DNA of 7,614 bases from JANNSW01 sp031431235 (GTDB lineage Bacteria > Pseudomonadota > Alphaproteobacteria > Rhizobiales > Hyphomicrobiaceae), in NCBI GenBank assembly GCA_031431235.1, contig JANPDA010000030.1, forward strand, positions 1 to 7,614, in the 5' to 3' direction. The translations under genes and the position numbers were made by a program. The first letter of the stretch is position 1. The number at the start of each line of letters is the position of its first letter. Shown here in pieces: positions 1 to 5,518 of this stretch. The notes below the pieces were generated by a model. It was not told the origin of the DNA. It was given only the letters and a program-made list of their open reading frames with translations, and ran no database searches.

Positions 1-1
1 G

Positions 2-292
2 TTGACGCCGGTCGAATATGTCCGGCGTTTGCTCCGGGACGATCTCGAGGCATGCGAGCGGCCCAGCGGCCTCGCCGAGGACAGCTCGCCGTTCGACATC
101 TCGGAGATGTTCGATCTCGGAGCTTCGGCGGAGCCGACGGACATCGCGCGCGACAAGGACAAGTTGATCGGCGAGGCAGTCTGGGAGGAGCATCTCCGCA
201 AGACGGGTGGGGCGAAGACAACGCGCAAGCTGAAGCGCCCGAGCGCGACCGAAGGCGCATCCGGAAAGGCTTTGAGGTCGCGACGGCCGTGA
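2..292 (+). CDS. Antitoxin of a PIN-toxin pair, ribbon-helix-helix-like, 5' end cut by the window
   Basis: This reading frame is open from the left edge and stops at TGA 290-292. The segment TPVEYVRRLLRDDLEA near its start resembles the second helix of ribbon-helix-helix (CopG/ParD-like) antitoxins. In such proteins that helix usually lies about 20-30 residues in, so the true start is probably upstream of the window and the TTG at position 2 is not a confident start. The C-terminal half is acidic and then basic, including DIARDKDKLIGEAVWEEHLR, as expected for a toxin-wrapping tail. The stop overlaps the GTG start of the PIN-domain gene by four bases, the usual translational coupling of antitoxin and toxin. 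Expected role: bind and inhibit the toxin and repress the shared promoter, which is not in the window. The family assignment is tentative because the DNA-binding strand is missing; the antitoxin role rests mainly on context. Confidence 0.65.
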   Translation: MTPVEYVRRLLRDDLEACERPSGLAEDSSPFDISEMFDLGASAEPTDIARDKDKLIGEAVWEEHLRKTGGAKTTRKLKRPSATEGASGKALRSRRP

Positions 293-702
293 CCGTCTTC
301 ATCGACTCCTCGGTCTGGTTTGCGATCGCCAACATCAAGGATCGCCACCGGGCCCGTGCCAAGGAGATCATCCGCGACGAAGTGGACCGGGTGACGACCG
401 ATCATGTGGTCGTCGAAACTTGGTTGCTCATCAACAGCCGGATCAATCGGGCCGCCGCCGAGGCATTCTGGCGCGGCATCCGGCGTGGAGGCGCAACAGT
501 CGAGAAGGTAGATCCTGTGGACCTGGATGCGGCTTGGTCGATTGGTGCCGCTTTCCCCGACCAGAAATTCTCGATCGTCGACCGGTCGAGCTTTGCGGTC
601 ATGGAGCGGCTCGGCATCTCGCGGGTGGCGAGCTTCGACGATGACTTCGTCGTCTACCGGTTCGGCCGGCGGCGGGAGCGGGCGTTCGATGTGCTGAGAT
701 AG
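289..702 (+). CDS. PIN-domain ribonuclease toxin, VapC-like
   Basis: This 137-residue protein has the length and layout of a VapC-type toxin, a metal-dependent endoribonuclease that usually cleaves tRNA or rRNA. The four acidic positions of the PIN fold are visible: D6 in FIDSSVW, E43 in VVVETW, D98 in FSIVDRSSFAVMERLGI, and the acidic run D117-D119 in ASFDDDF. The C-terminus VVYRFGRRRERAF is also typical. The frame stays open upstream to position 52, but that part is out-of-frame antitoxin DNA. The GTG at 289 puts the first beta strand at the N-terminus, overlaps the antitoxin TGA (289-292) and has a GAGG at 274-277 as a possible ribosome binding site. The gene ends at TAG 700-702, exactly where the crotonyl-CoA carboxylase/reductase remnant begins. 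PIN function is well supported; the RNA target cannot be read from the sequence. Confidence 0.87.
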   Translation: MTVFIDSSVWFAIANIKDRHRARAKEIIRDEVDRVTTDHVVVETWLLINSRINRAAAEAFWRGIRRGGATVEKVDPVDLDAAWSIGAAFPDQKFSIVDRSSFAVMERLGISRVASFDDDFVVYRFGRRRERAFDVLR

Positions 703-883
703 GCGGCGCATCGAGCCCTGCATGTCGGAAGTGTTCCCCTGGGACCAGATCCCCAAGGCCCACATGCGGATGTGGAAGAACGAGCACAAGCCGGGCAACA
801 TGGCGGTGCTGGTGAGCGCGCCGCACACGGGGCTCCGGACCTTCGAGGACGTGATCGAGGCGAGCAAGGCGCGATTTGGCTGA
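701..883 (+). pseudogene. ccr: 3' remnant of crotonyl-CoA carboxylase/reductase
   Basis: The frame ending at TGA 881-883 encodes about 60 residues that I recognise as the extreme C-terminus of crotonyl-CoA carboxylase/reductase, the NADPH-dependent enzyme making ethylmalonyl-CoA from crotonyl-CoA and CO2 (ethylmalonyl-CoA pathway). Diagnostic pieces are RRRIEPCMSEVFPWDQIPKAH, broken here as RRRIEPCMSEVF then PWDQIPKAH, followed by NEHKPGNMAVLV and GLRTFEDV. The full enzyme is about 420-450 residues, so some 85 percent is missing. Resemblance begins around 701-710, right at the PIN gene stop, and an in-frame TGA lies at 695-697. An ATG at 722 could start a 53-residue peptide, but there is no convincing Shine-Dalgarno sequence and the peptide would lack the cofactor and active-site domains. 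I read it as a non-functional remnant. The family match is from memory, not a search. Confidence 0.78.
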
Positions 884-898
884 GGCGCGTTTGCGGCC

Positions 899-926
899 TT
901 GCCGCGGCCGGGCATGCTTGCTACAT
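899..926 (+). promoter_or_regulatory. Possible promoter of the tRNA-Gln gene
   Basis: A TTGCCG at 899-904 and a CTACAT at 921-926 are separated by 16 bp. They loosely fit the alphaproteobacterial housekeeping pattern (TTGAC... and CTATAT-like boxes). The spacing to the tRNA would give a 5' leader of roughly 30 nt. The match is weak in a GC-rich gap, so this is a candidate only. The rest of 884-966 shows no gene. Confidence 0.28.
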
Positions 927-966
927 CAACGCCACTCCGCCGTGCATGCTCGCGTGCGCGGCCCGT

Positions 967-1040
967 TGGGGGATCGTCTAACGGTAGGACTGCAGACTCT
1001 GACTCTGCCTGTCTAGGTTCGAATCCTAGACCCCCAGCCA
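967..1040 (+). tRNA. tRNA-Gln, anticodon CTG
   Basis: The 74-nt gene folds as a cloverleaf. The acceptor arm has T967 with A1036 and GGGGG 968-972 with CCCCC 1031-1035. The D stem is GTCT/GGAC. The anticodon stem GCAGA/TCTGC encloses the loop CTCTGAC, with CTG at 999-1001. The T arm is CTAGG-TTCGAAT-CCTAG. The discriminator is G1037 and the 3' CCA (1038-1040) is encoded. The U1-A72, G2-C71, G3-C70 and G73 features agree with glutamine identity. It decodes CAG, a common glutamine codon in GC-rich genomes. One oddity is that the seventh acceptor pair would be A973 opposite A1030, a mismatch. The gene is isolated, faces the dihydropyrimidinase gene and lies 83 bp after the enzyme remnant. Confidence 0.95.
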
Positions 1041-1070
1041 ACTTCATACCGATCCGATGGCGACATTGAG

Positions 1071-1098
1071 CGCCGTGGCCCTGCTTCCCTTCACGGCG
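1071..1098. terminator. GC-rich hairpin between the convergent tRNA-Gln and hydA genes
   Basis: CGCCGTG at 1071-1077 and CACGGCG at 1092-1098 form a perfect 7-bp stem with a 14-nt loop, extendable by two G-U pairs inward. It lies between the tRNA 3' end and the hydA stop codon, which falls inside the right arm. Neither side has a T run, so it is not a textbook intrinsic terminator. It could still act as a weak bidirectional end or be chance in GC-rich DNA. Confidence 0.3.
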
Positions 1099-2545
1099 TC
1101 ACCGCCATCCGCTCGACCCCCTTGGGTGCCGTCGCCTCGCGCCAGGTGCTGTTGGCCACGTGCACGGCCGGGAACGGCGGGCGCTCGATGTATTTGCCGT
1201 CGCCGGGCTTCACGCGCACGTCACCGTCCTTCACCGCGATCCGGCCGCGGTTGAGCGTGACGCGCGGCAGGCCGCGACACTGGAAACCCTCGAACACGTT
1301 GTAGTCGATGCGGCTCCTCTGCCTCGCCGCCGCGACGGTCTTGGTGGCCGCCGGGTCCCACACCAGGATGTCGGCATCCGAGCCGACGGCGATCGCGCCC
1401 TTCCGCGGAAACACGTTCAAGATGCGCGCGATGTTGGCGGAGGTGACCGCAACGAACTCCTCGACCGTCAGGCGTCCCGTGTTGACGCCCGCCGCCCAGA
1501 GCACCGGCAGCCGGTCCTCGAGCCCGCCCGTGCCATTGGGGATCTTGGTGAAGTCGCCACGACCGAAGCGCTTCTGCTCGGTGGTGAAGGCGCAGTGATC
1601 GGTCGCGACCACCTGCAGCGAGCCGGACTGCAGCCCGGCCCAGAGCGAGGCCTGATGGTCCTTCGAGCGAAAAGGCGGGCTCATCACGCGCCGCGCCGCG
1701 TGGTCCCAGTCGCGGTGCTGGTAGACGCCGTCGTCGAGCACGAGATGCTGGATCAAAGGCTCGCCGTAGACGCGCTTGCCCGCCGCGCGGGCGCGCTTGA
1801 TCGCCTCGTGGGATTCCCGGCAGCTCGTATGCACCACGTAGAGCGGCGAGCCCGCCATGTCCGCGATCATGATGGCCCGGTTCGTCGCCTCGCCCTCGAC
1901 CTCGACCGGGCGTGAATAGGAGTGGCCCTCGGGGCCGGTCACGCCCTGCTCGAGATAGTGCTGCTGCAGCCGGAACACGACGTCGCCATTCTCGGCGTGA
2001 ACGAGGGGCAATGCACCCAGATTGGCGCAGCGGGCAAACGAGTTGTAGAGCTCGTCGTCGTTCACCATCAGCGCGCCCTTGTAGGCCATGAAGTGCTTGA
2101 AAGTGTTGATGCCGTAGGTCTTGACGACGGTCTCCATCTCGTCGAAATGCTGCTTCGACCAGGAGGTGACGGCCATGTGCAGGCCCCAGTCGCCGCAGGC
2201 CTTCTCGCCCTTGCGTCGCCAATCCTGATAGGCCGCCAGCATGGATTCGTTCGGCCCCGGCAGGCAGAAGTCGACCACCATGGTGGTGCCGCCCGAGAGC
2301 GCGGCGATCGTTCCGGATTCGAAGTCATCCGCCGAATAGGTGCCCATGAAGGGCATGTCGAGATGGGTGTGCGGGTCGATGCCGCCCGGCAGCACGTAGG
2401 CGCCGCCCGCATCGATCGTCTCGGCGCCGGCGGGGACGCTGAGCGTCTCGCCGATGGCGACGACCTTCTCGCCATCGATCAGCACGTCGGCGCGCCGCCT
2501 GTGGTCGTGATTGACGACGGTGCCGCCGCGGATGAGTGTTGGCAT
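1091..2545 (-). CDS. hydA: Dihydropyrimidinase / D-hydantoinase
   Basis: This 484-residue protein is full length for the cyclic amidohydrolase family that hydrolyses 5,6-dihydrouracil and dihydrothymine (and hydantoins) to N-carbamoyl-beta-amino acids, the second step of reductive pyrimidine catabolism in the cytoplasm. All six metal ligands are visible: H59 and H61 in GGIDPHTHL, the carboxylated lysine K150 in INTFKHFMAYK, H183 in LVHAENGD, H239 in YVVHTS, and D316 in VATDHC. Substrate-contact candidates are Y155, S289 in MSPPFR and N337 in PNGTGG. The ATG at 2545 has AGGGAG at 2554-2559, eight bases upstream, which supports this start. The gene faces tRNA-Gln and lies 177 bp downstream of the PIN toxin gene on the same strand. 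An importer operon further upstream fits a role in using imported pyrimidines or hydantoins. Phenylhydantoinase-type specificity cannot be excluded; dihydropyrimidine dehydrogenase and beta-ureidopropionase are not in the window. Confidence 0.95.
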   Translation of the reverse strand: MPTLIRGGTVVNHDHRRRADVLIDGEKVVAIGETLSVPAGAETIDAGGAYVLPGGIDPHTHLDMPFMGTYSADDFESGTIAALSGGTTMVVDFCLPGPNESMLAAYQDWRRKGEKACGDWGLHMAVTSWSKQHFDEMETVVKTYGINTFKHFMAYKGALMVNDDELYNSFARCANLGALPLVHAENGDVVFRLQQHYLEQGVTGPEGHSYSRPVEVEGEATNRAIMIADMAGSPLYVVHTSCRESHEAIKRARAAGKRVYGEPLIQHLVLDDGVYQHRDWDHAARRVMSPPFRSKDHQASLWAGLQSGSLQVVATDHCAFTTEQKRFGRGDFTKIPNGTGGLEDRLPVLWAAGVNTGRLTVEEFVAVTSANIARILNVFPRKGAIAVGSDADILVWDPAATKTVAAARQRSRIDYNVFEGFQCRGLPRVTLNRGRIAVKDGDVRVKPGDGKYIERPPFPAVHVANSTWREATAPKGVERMAVTP

Positions 2546-2722
2546 GGTGTGGTCTCCCTGACGCTTGTTTGTCGATGTTCCTCAGGTCGGCGCTGAGCCT
2601 AGCATGGCGTGCGGAAAGCTGAAGCGGGTGTCGTCTCAGCCAAACTCCGGGATGGCCTCGTTCTCGCGAGGGCCGGCGGAACAGAAGAGAGTATTGGTAT
2701 CGCTCTATATCATGGACGCGAG

Positions 2723-3175
2723 CTACGGCGAGGCAGCAATCGCAGCCATGAGGAACGGATGATGGACCTTGGCAAACGGATTTACGATCGTACATCCGCG
2801 CCAAGTGAAGCCTTCGTGCATATCCTCGGACAAGAGAAGCGAGCAGTTGGCCTCGGCCGCGGCGGCGAGGATGATGCCGTCGAAGAGCTGGAAACCATTG
2901 CGCGCGGAAAGTGATGCGGCGTCCGTCAGCACGGCTCTCGTGGTATCCACCGTGTCGTAGCCGGCCATCCAGGTCGCGATCGACAGCTCGGCGTCAACAC
3001 TGCTCCACTTGGCCTTCCGAACGAGAACGAAGAAGAGCTCAGCAAGCGATTGGATAGGCAGTGTGACTCGGGGATTGCCAATGCGTCTTATGAGATTTTG
3101 GGCCGCCCGCTGGCGCTCGACATCGTTGACACCCTCCATGTAGGCGAGGATGTTCGTGTCGAGAGCTACCTTCAA
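2723..3175 (-). CDS. vapC: PIN-domain ribonuclease toxin, VapC family
   Basis: Translation from the TTG at 3175-3173 gives 150 residues beginning MKVALDTNILAYMEG, a standard VapC N-terminus. The four acidic PIN residues are D6, E46 in LAELFF, D99 in FQLFDGIILAAA, and D118 in LLLSEDMHEG; the tail WRGCTIVNPFA is also typical. The frame remains open to 3457, but that part is antitoxin DNA in another frame and is not protein-like. The TTG overlaps the antitoxin TGA by four bases (TTGA 3175-3172), so the rare start is credible as a coupled one. Expected activity is Mg2+-dependent endoribonuclease acting on tRNA or rRNA, neutralised by the adjacent Phd-type antitoxin. It shares the PIN fold with the toxin at the left end of the window but has different sequence and a different antitoxin class, so it is not a local duplicate. 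RNA target unknown. Confidence 0.9.
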   Translation of the reverse strand: MKVALDTNILAYMEGVNDVERQRAAQNLIRRIGNPRVTLPIQSLAELFFVLVRKAKWSSVDAELSIATWMAGYDTVDTTRAVLTDAASLSARNGFQLFDGIILAAAAEANCSLLLSEDMHEGFTWRGCTIVNPFAKVHHPFLMAAIAASP

Positions 3176-3426
3176 ATCACATCCTCGTAGATCTCGTCCC
3201 TTGTAATCCTGGGAAGATTTAGTGCAGGCTGTCTTTCGAGGCGTTCCCAGAGGCGTCGCAGCGCCGCTTGGCGATCGTGCTTGTGCTGGTCTTCGGTCTC
3301 GGAAATCGAAACGACCTTCGCGACAGGCTTCCCCTTCGACGTGATGATCACCGTCTTGCCCGCCGCGACCTCGCGCAACACCTTGGAAAACTGTCTGCCT
3401 GCTTGCGAGGCGGAAACATGCGACAT
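3172..3426 (-). CDS. Phd/YefM-family antitoxin of the VapC module
   Basis: The 84-residue product begins MSHVSASQAGRQFSKVLREV and continues with VIITSKGKPVAKVVSI. That is the N-terminal Phd/YefM fold that dimerises, binds operator DNA and usually autoregulates the operon. The charged C-terminal part (about residues 45-84) would be the flexible toxin-binding region. An in-frame ATG at 3444 would add six residues. I prefer the ATG at 3426 because AGGAG at 3437-3433 lies six bases before it and because family members start just ahead of the VSASQA motif. The stop overlaps the TTG start of vapC. A GC-rich hairpin (3487-3511) and the stop of the ABC binding-protein gene lie about 60 and 100 bp upstream. 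The module therefore may have its own promoter in 3427-3486, though I see no clear boxes there. Confidence 0.88.
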   Translation of the reverse strand: MSHVSASQAGRQFSKVLREVAAGKTVIITSKGKPVAKVVSISETEDQHKHDRQAALRRLWERLERQPALNLPRITRDEIYEDVI

Positions 3427-3432
3427 CTCGAG

Positions 3433-3437
3433 CTCCT
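3433..3437 (-). promoter_or_regulatory. Ribosome binding site deciding the antitoxin start
   Basis: AGGAG on the minus strand, six bases before the ATG at 3426-3424. It lies inside the longer reading from the ATG at 3444, so it argues for the shorter protein. Confidence 0.7.
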
Positions 3438-3486
3438 GTGGCATCTCGCCTGGACAATAGGCTCGATCTATCGTCGCAGCAACGCC

Positions 3487-3511
3487 GGAGGGCAGGTAGC
3501 GCCTGCCCTCC
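3487..3511 (-). terminator. Strong hairpin downstream of the ABC binding-protein gene
   Basis: GGAGGGCAGG at 3487-3496 and CCTGCCCTCC at 3502-3511 form a perfect 10-bp stem with a 5-nt loop, 17 bp after the stop of the ABC substrate-binding-protein gene. Position and stability suggest transcription termination of the ABC operon or protection of its 3' end. There is no T run on the minus strand after the stem (the next bases are GGCGTTGC), so it would be a non-canonical or attenuating terminator. It separates the ABC operon from the toxin-antitoxin module. Confidence 0.6.
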
Positions 3512-3527
3512 AGCTCGACACTTGCGA

Positions 3528-4520
3528 TTACATCGCCTTCGCCTTGTCCGTCACGGCGTGGGTGAAGGCCCCTTCCGGCGCCTTGCTGATCACCGGGTCG
3601 GAGCCGCCCTTCAGCAGCGTGTCGACCGTCCGCTGATAGGCCGCCTCGTCGAGCGAGCCGTCGGAGCCTTCCGTCAGCTTGTTGATCTCGCCCATCATAC
3701 GGACCTGGTGCTTCTCGGTTTGGGCCCCCGTCGTGTCATTCTCGAGCACGATTTTGGCGCTCTCCTCGGTATTGGCGCGGGCATAGTCCCAGCCCTGCAT
3801 GGAGGCCTTCACGAACTTTGCCATGGTCTCCACGAATTTTGGATCCTTCAGCCGATCCTCGAGCGCATAGAGCCCGTCCTCCAGCGTCGCGACGCCCTGC
3901 TCCTCGTACTTGAAGACGACCAGCTCCTCGGGCTTCAGGCCCGCGTCGATCACCTGCCAGTACTCGTTGTAGGTCATGGTCGAGATGCAGTCGGCCTGCT
4001 TCTGCAGGATCGGGTCGACATTGAAGCCCTGTTTCAGCACGTTGACGCCATCGGCGCCGCCCGCCGTTCCGATACCGAGCTGGCTCATCCAGGAGAGGAA
4101 GGGATACTCGTTGCCGAAGAACCAGACGCCGAGTGTCTTGCCCTTGAAGTCGGCGGGCGCCTTGATGCCGCTATCGGCGCGGCAGGTGAGCATCATACCC
4201 GAGCGCTTGAAGGGCTGCGCGATGTTGACGAGGGCTACGCCCTTCTCCCGGCTGGCCAGGGCCGAGGGCATCCAGTCGATGATGACATCGGCGCCGCCGC
4301 CGGCGATCACCTGCGGGGGCGAGATGTCGGGCCCGCCCGGCTTGATCTCGACATCCAGACCGGCCGCGTCATAGAAGCCCTTGGCCTTGGCCACATAGTA
4401 GCCGGCGAACTGGGCTTGCGTCACCCATTTGAGCTGGAGTGTCACCTTCTCGGCAGCAACCGCCGCGGTCGATCCCGCTCCCAACGCCAGCACGCTTGCC
4501 AGCAACATCAGCTTCCTCAT
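3528..4520 (-). CDS. ABC importer periplasmic binding protein, NMT1/THI5-like
   Basis: This 330-residue protein has a signal peptide: MRK, a hydrophobic stretch, and a likely cleavage after about residue 22-23 in TAAVAAEK. The mature start VTLQLKWVTQAQFAGYYVAKAKGFY is the hallmark of the NMT1/THI5-like family, to which ThiY (formyl-aminopyrimidine), RibY (riboflavin) and proposed pyrimidine-binding proteins belong. VIAGGGADVIIDW (about 71-83) fits the family's ligand-site region. The start at ATG 4520 has GGAGG at 4533-4529, eight bases upstream. The frame stays open further upstream, but that part lies over the permease gene and lacks a signal sequence. It is the last gene of the four-gene operon, 35 bp after the neighbouring permease gene. 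Expected role: capture the substrate in the periplasm and deliver it to the permease pair. A pyrimidine-type ligand is inferred from family and the nearby hydA; riboflavin or a thiamine precursor are alternatives. Confidence 0.9.
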   Translation of the reverse strand: MRKLMLLASVLALGAGSTAAVAAEKVTLQLKWVTQAQFAGYYVAKAKGFYDAAGLDVEIKPGGPDISPPQVIAGGGADVIIDWMPSALASREKGVALVNIAQPFKRSGMMLTCRADSGIKAPADFKGKTLGVWFFGNEYPFLSWMSQLGIGTAGGADGVNVLKQGFNVDPILQKQADCISTMTYNEYWQVIDAGLKPEELVVFKYEEQGVATLEDGLYALEDRLKDPKFVETMAKFVKASMQGWDYARANTEESAKIVLENDTTGAQTEKHQVRMMGEINKLTEGSDGSLDEAAYQRTVDTLLKGGSDPVISKAPEGAFTHAVTDKAKAM

Positions 4521-4555
4521 GCACCTGTCCTCCCATGTTGCCCGTCCGCAGGCCC

Positions 4556-5518
4556 CTAGCGGGCCCGGTAGGACGGATGCCAGAATGTCGCCCATCGCTC
4601 GGCCAGCGCCAGCAGCCCATAGAAGGCCGAGCCGACGAGCGCCGCAACTGCTATCTCGGCCCACACCATGTCGAGCGCCAGCCGCCCGACCTCGGTCGAG
4701 ATGCGAAAGCCCATGCCCACGATCGGCGTGCCGAAGAACTCGGCCACGATGGCGCCGATGAAGGCGAGCGTCGAGTTGATCTTCAACGCATTGAACACGA
4801 ACGGCAAGGCTGCCGGCAGACGTAGTTTCACGAGCGTATCCCACCAACTCGCACCATAGGAGCGCATCAGATCGCGCTCGAGGTGGCCGGCAGCCTCGAG
4901 GCCCGCAAGCGCGTTCACCAGCATCGGGAAAAAGGTCATGATGACGACGACGGCGACCTTGGAGGGCCAGTCGAAGCCGAACCACATGACCATGATCGGC
5001 GCGACGCCGACGATCGGCAGCGCCGCCATCAGATTGCCGAGCGGTAGCAGGCCGCGCTTCAGGAACGGCACGCGGTCGCACAGGATCGCCGCCAGGAACC
5101 CCGCTCCGCTCCCGAGCATCCAGCCTGGGATGACCGCGCGGATGAAGGTCTGAACGAGATCGGCCCAGAGCGTCGGCAGCGAGACGACGAGCTTGGCCCA
5201 GATGTCGGAGGGGGCCGGGAGGAGGACGAGGGGGACGTGGGCGCCTTTGCAGATGGCTTCCCAGATGAAGAGGAGCGTGAGGCCGAAGAGGGCAGGCACG
5301 GCGACGTCGCGCAGTCGCTCGAGCGGCTTGGCGAGACCTTCGAGTGAAGTCAGCCTCGAGTTGATCGACCAGGCAAGTGCCCAGACGAGGATCACGCTGA
5401 CCCAGAGCACGATGCCGGTCGATCCGGGCGCGTCCGCGAGCAAAAAGGCTCCCAAACCGCCTGCTACGACCATTCGCAACACCAACTCGAACCACAGCGG
5501 CAGCCTTGTGGAGCTCAT
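4556..5518 (-). CDS. ABC importer permease (second permease gene), BPD_transp_1 family
   Basis: This 320-residue integral membrane protein carries the type I importer permease core. LPAPSDIWAKL at about 100-110 precedes the core. The cytoplasmic coupling (EAA) loop spans about 209-238, with the conserved glycine G222 in SYGASWWDTLVKLRLPAALP. Two hydrophobic segments (about 10-30 and 36-52) precede a third at about 72-90 and the core, so the N-terminus is longer than in the common six-helix SsuC/TauC-like permeases. The start at ATG 5518 overlaps the stop of the preceding permease gene (ATGA, 5518-5515), indicating coupled translation; a G run at 5529-5524 may serve as ribosome binding site. 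The frame is open further upstream to 6505, but only as a shadow of the other permease gene. Presumed to form a heterodimeric channel with that permease. Confidence 0.9.
   Translation of the reverse strand: MSSTRLPLWFELVLRMVVAGGLGAFLLADAPGSTGIVLWVSVILVWALAWSINSRLTSLEGLAKPLERLRDVAVPALFGLTLLFIWEAICKGAHVPLVLLPAPSDIWAKLVVSLPTLWADLVQTFIRAVIPGWMLGSGAGFLAAILCDRVPFLKRGLLPLGNLMAALPIVGVAPIMVMWFGFDWPSKVAVVVIMTFFPMLVNALAGLEAAGHLERDLMRSYGASWWDTLVKLRLPAALPFVFNALKINSTLAFIGAIVAEFFGTPIVGMGFRISTEVGRLALDMVWAEIAVAALVGSAFYGLLALAERWATFWHPSYRAR

Noticed and set aside
967..1040. tRNA-Gln as an island attachment site
   Set aside because: No integrase and no repeat of the tRNA 3' end can be seen inside the window, so the idea is noted only as something to test.
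1160..1915. Long plus-strand frame and other frames within 1160-2600 opposite hydA
   Set aside because: The dihydropyrimidinase frame has every catalytic residue and normal length; the antisense frames are low-complexity shadows.
2546..2722. Promoter of hydA
   Set aside because: I looked for -35/-10 pairs on the minus strand but found no pair with acceptable spacing and match; only the ribosome binding site is clear.
3438..4559. 373-codon plus-strand frame opposite the binding-protein gene
   Set aside because: Antisense shadow of a well-supported gene with no recognisable domain or ribosome binding site.
3528..5495. 655-residue minus-strand frame ending in the binding protein
   Set aside because: The real protein begins at 4520 with a signal peptide and a good ribosome binding site; the extension is shadow sequence over the permease gene.
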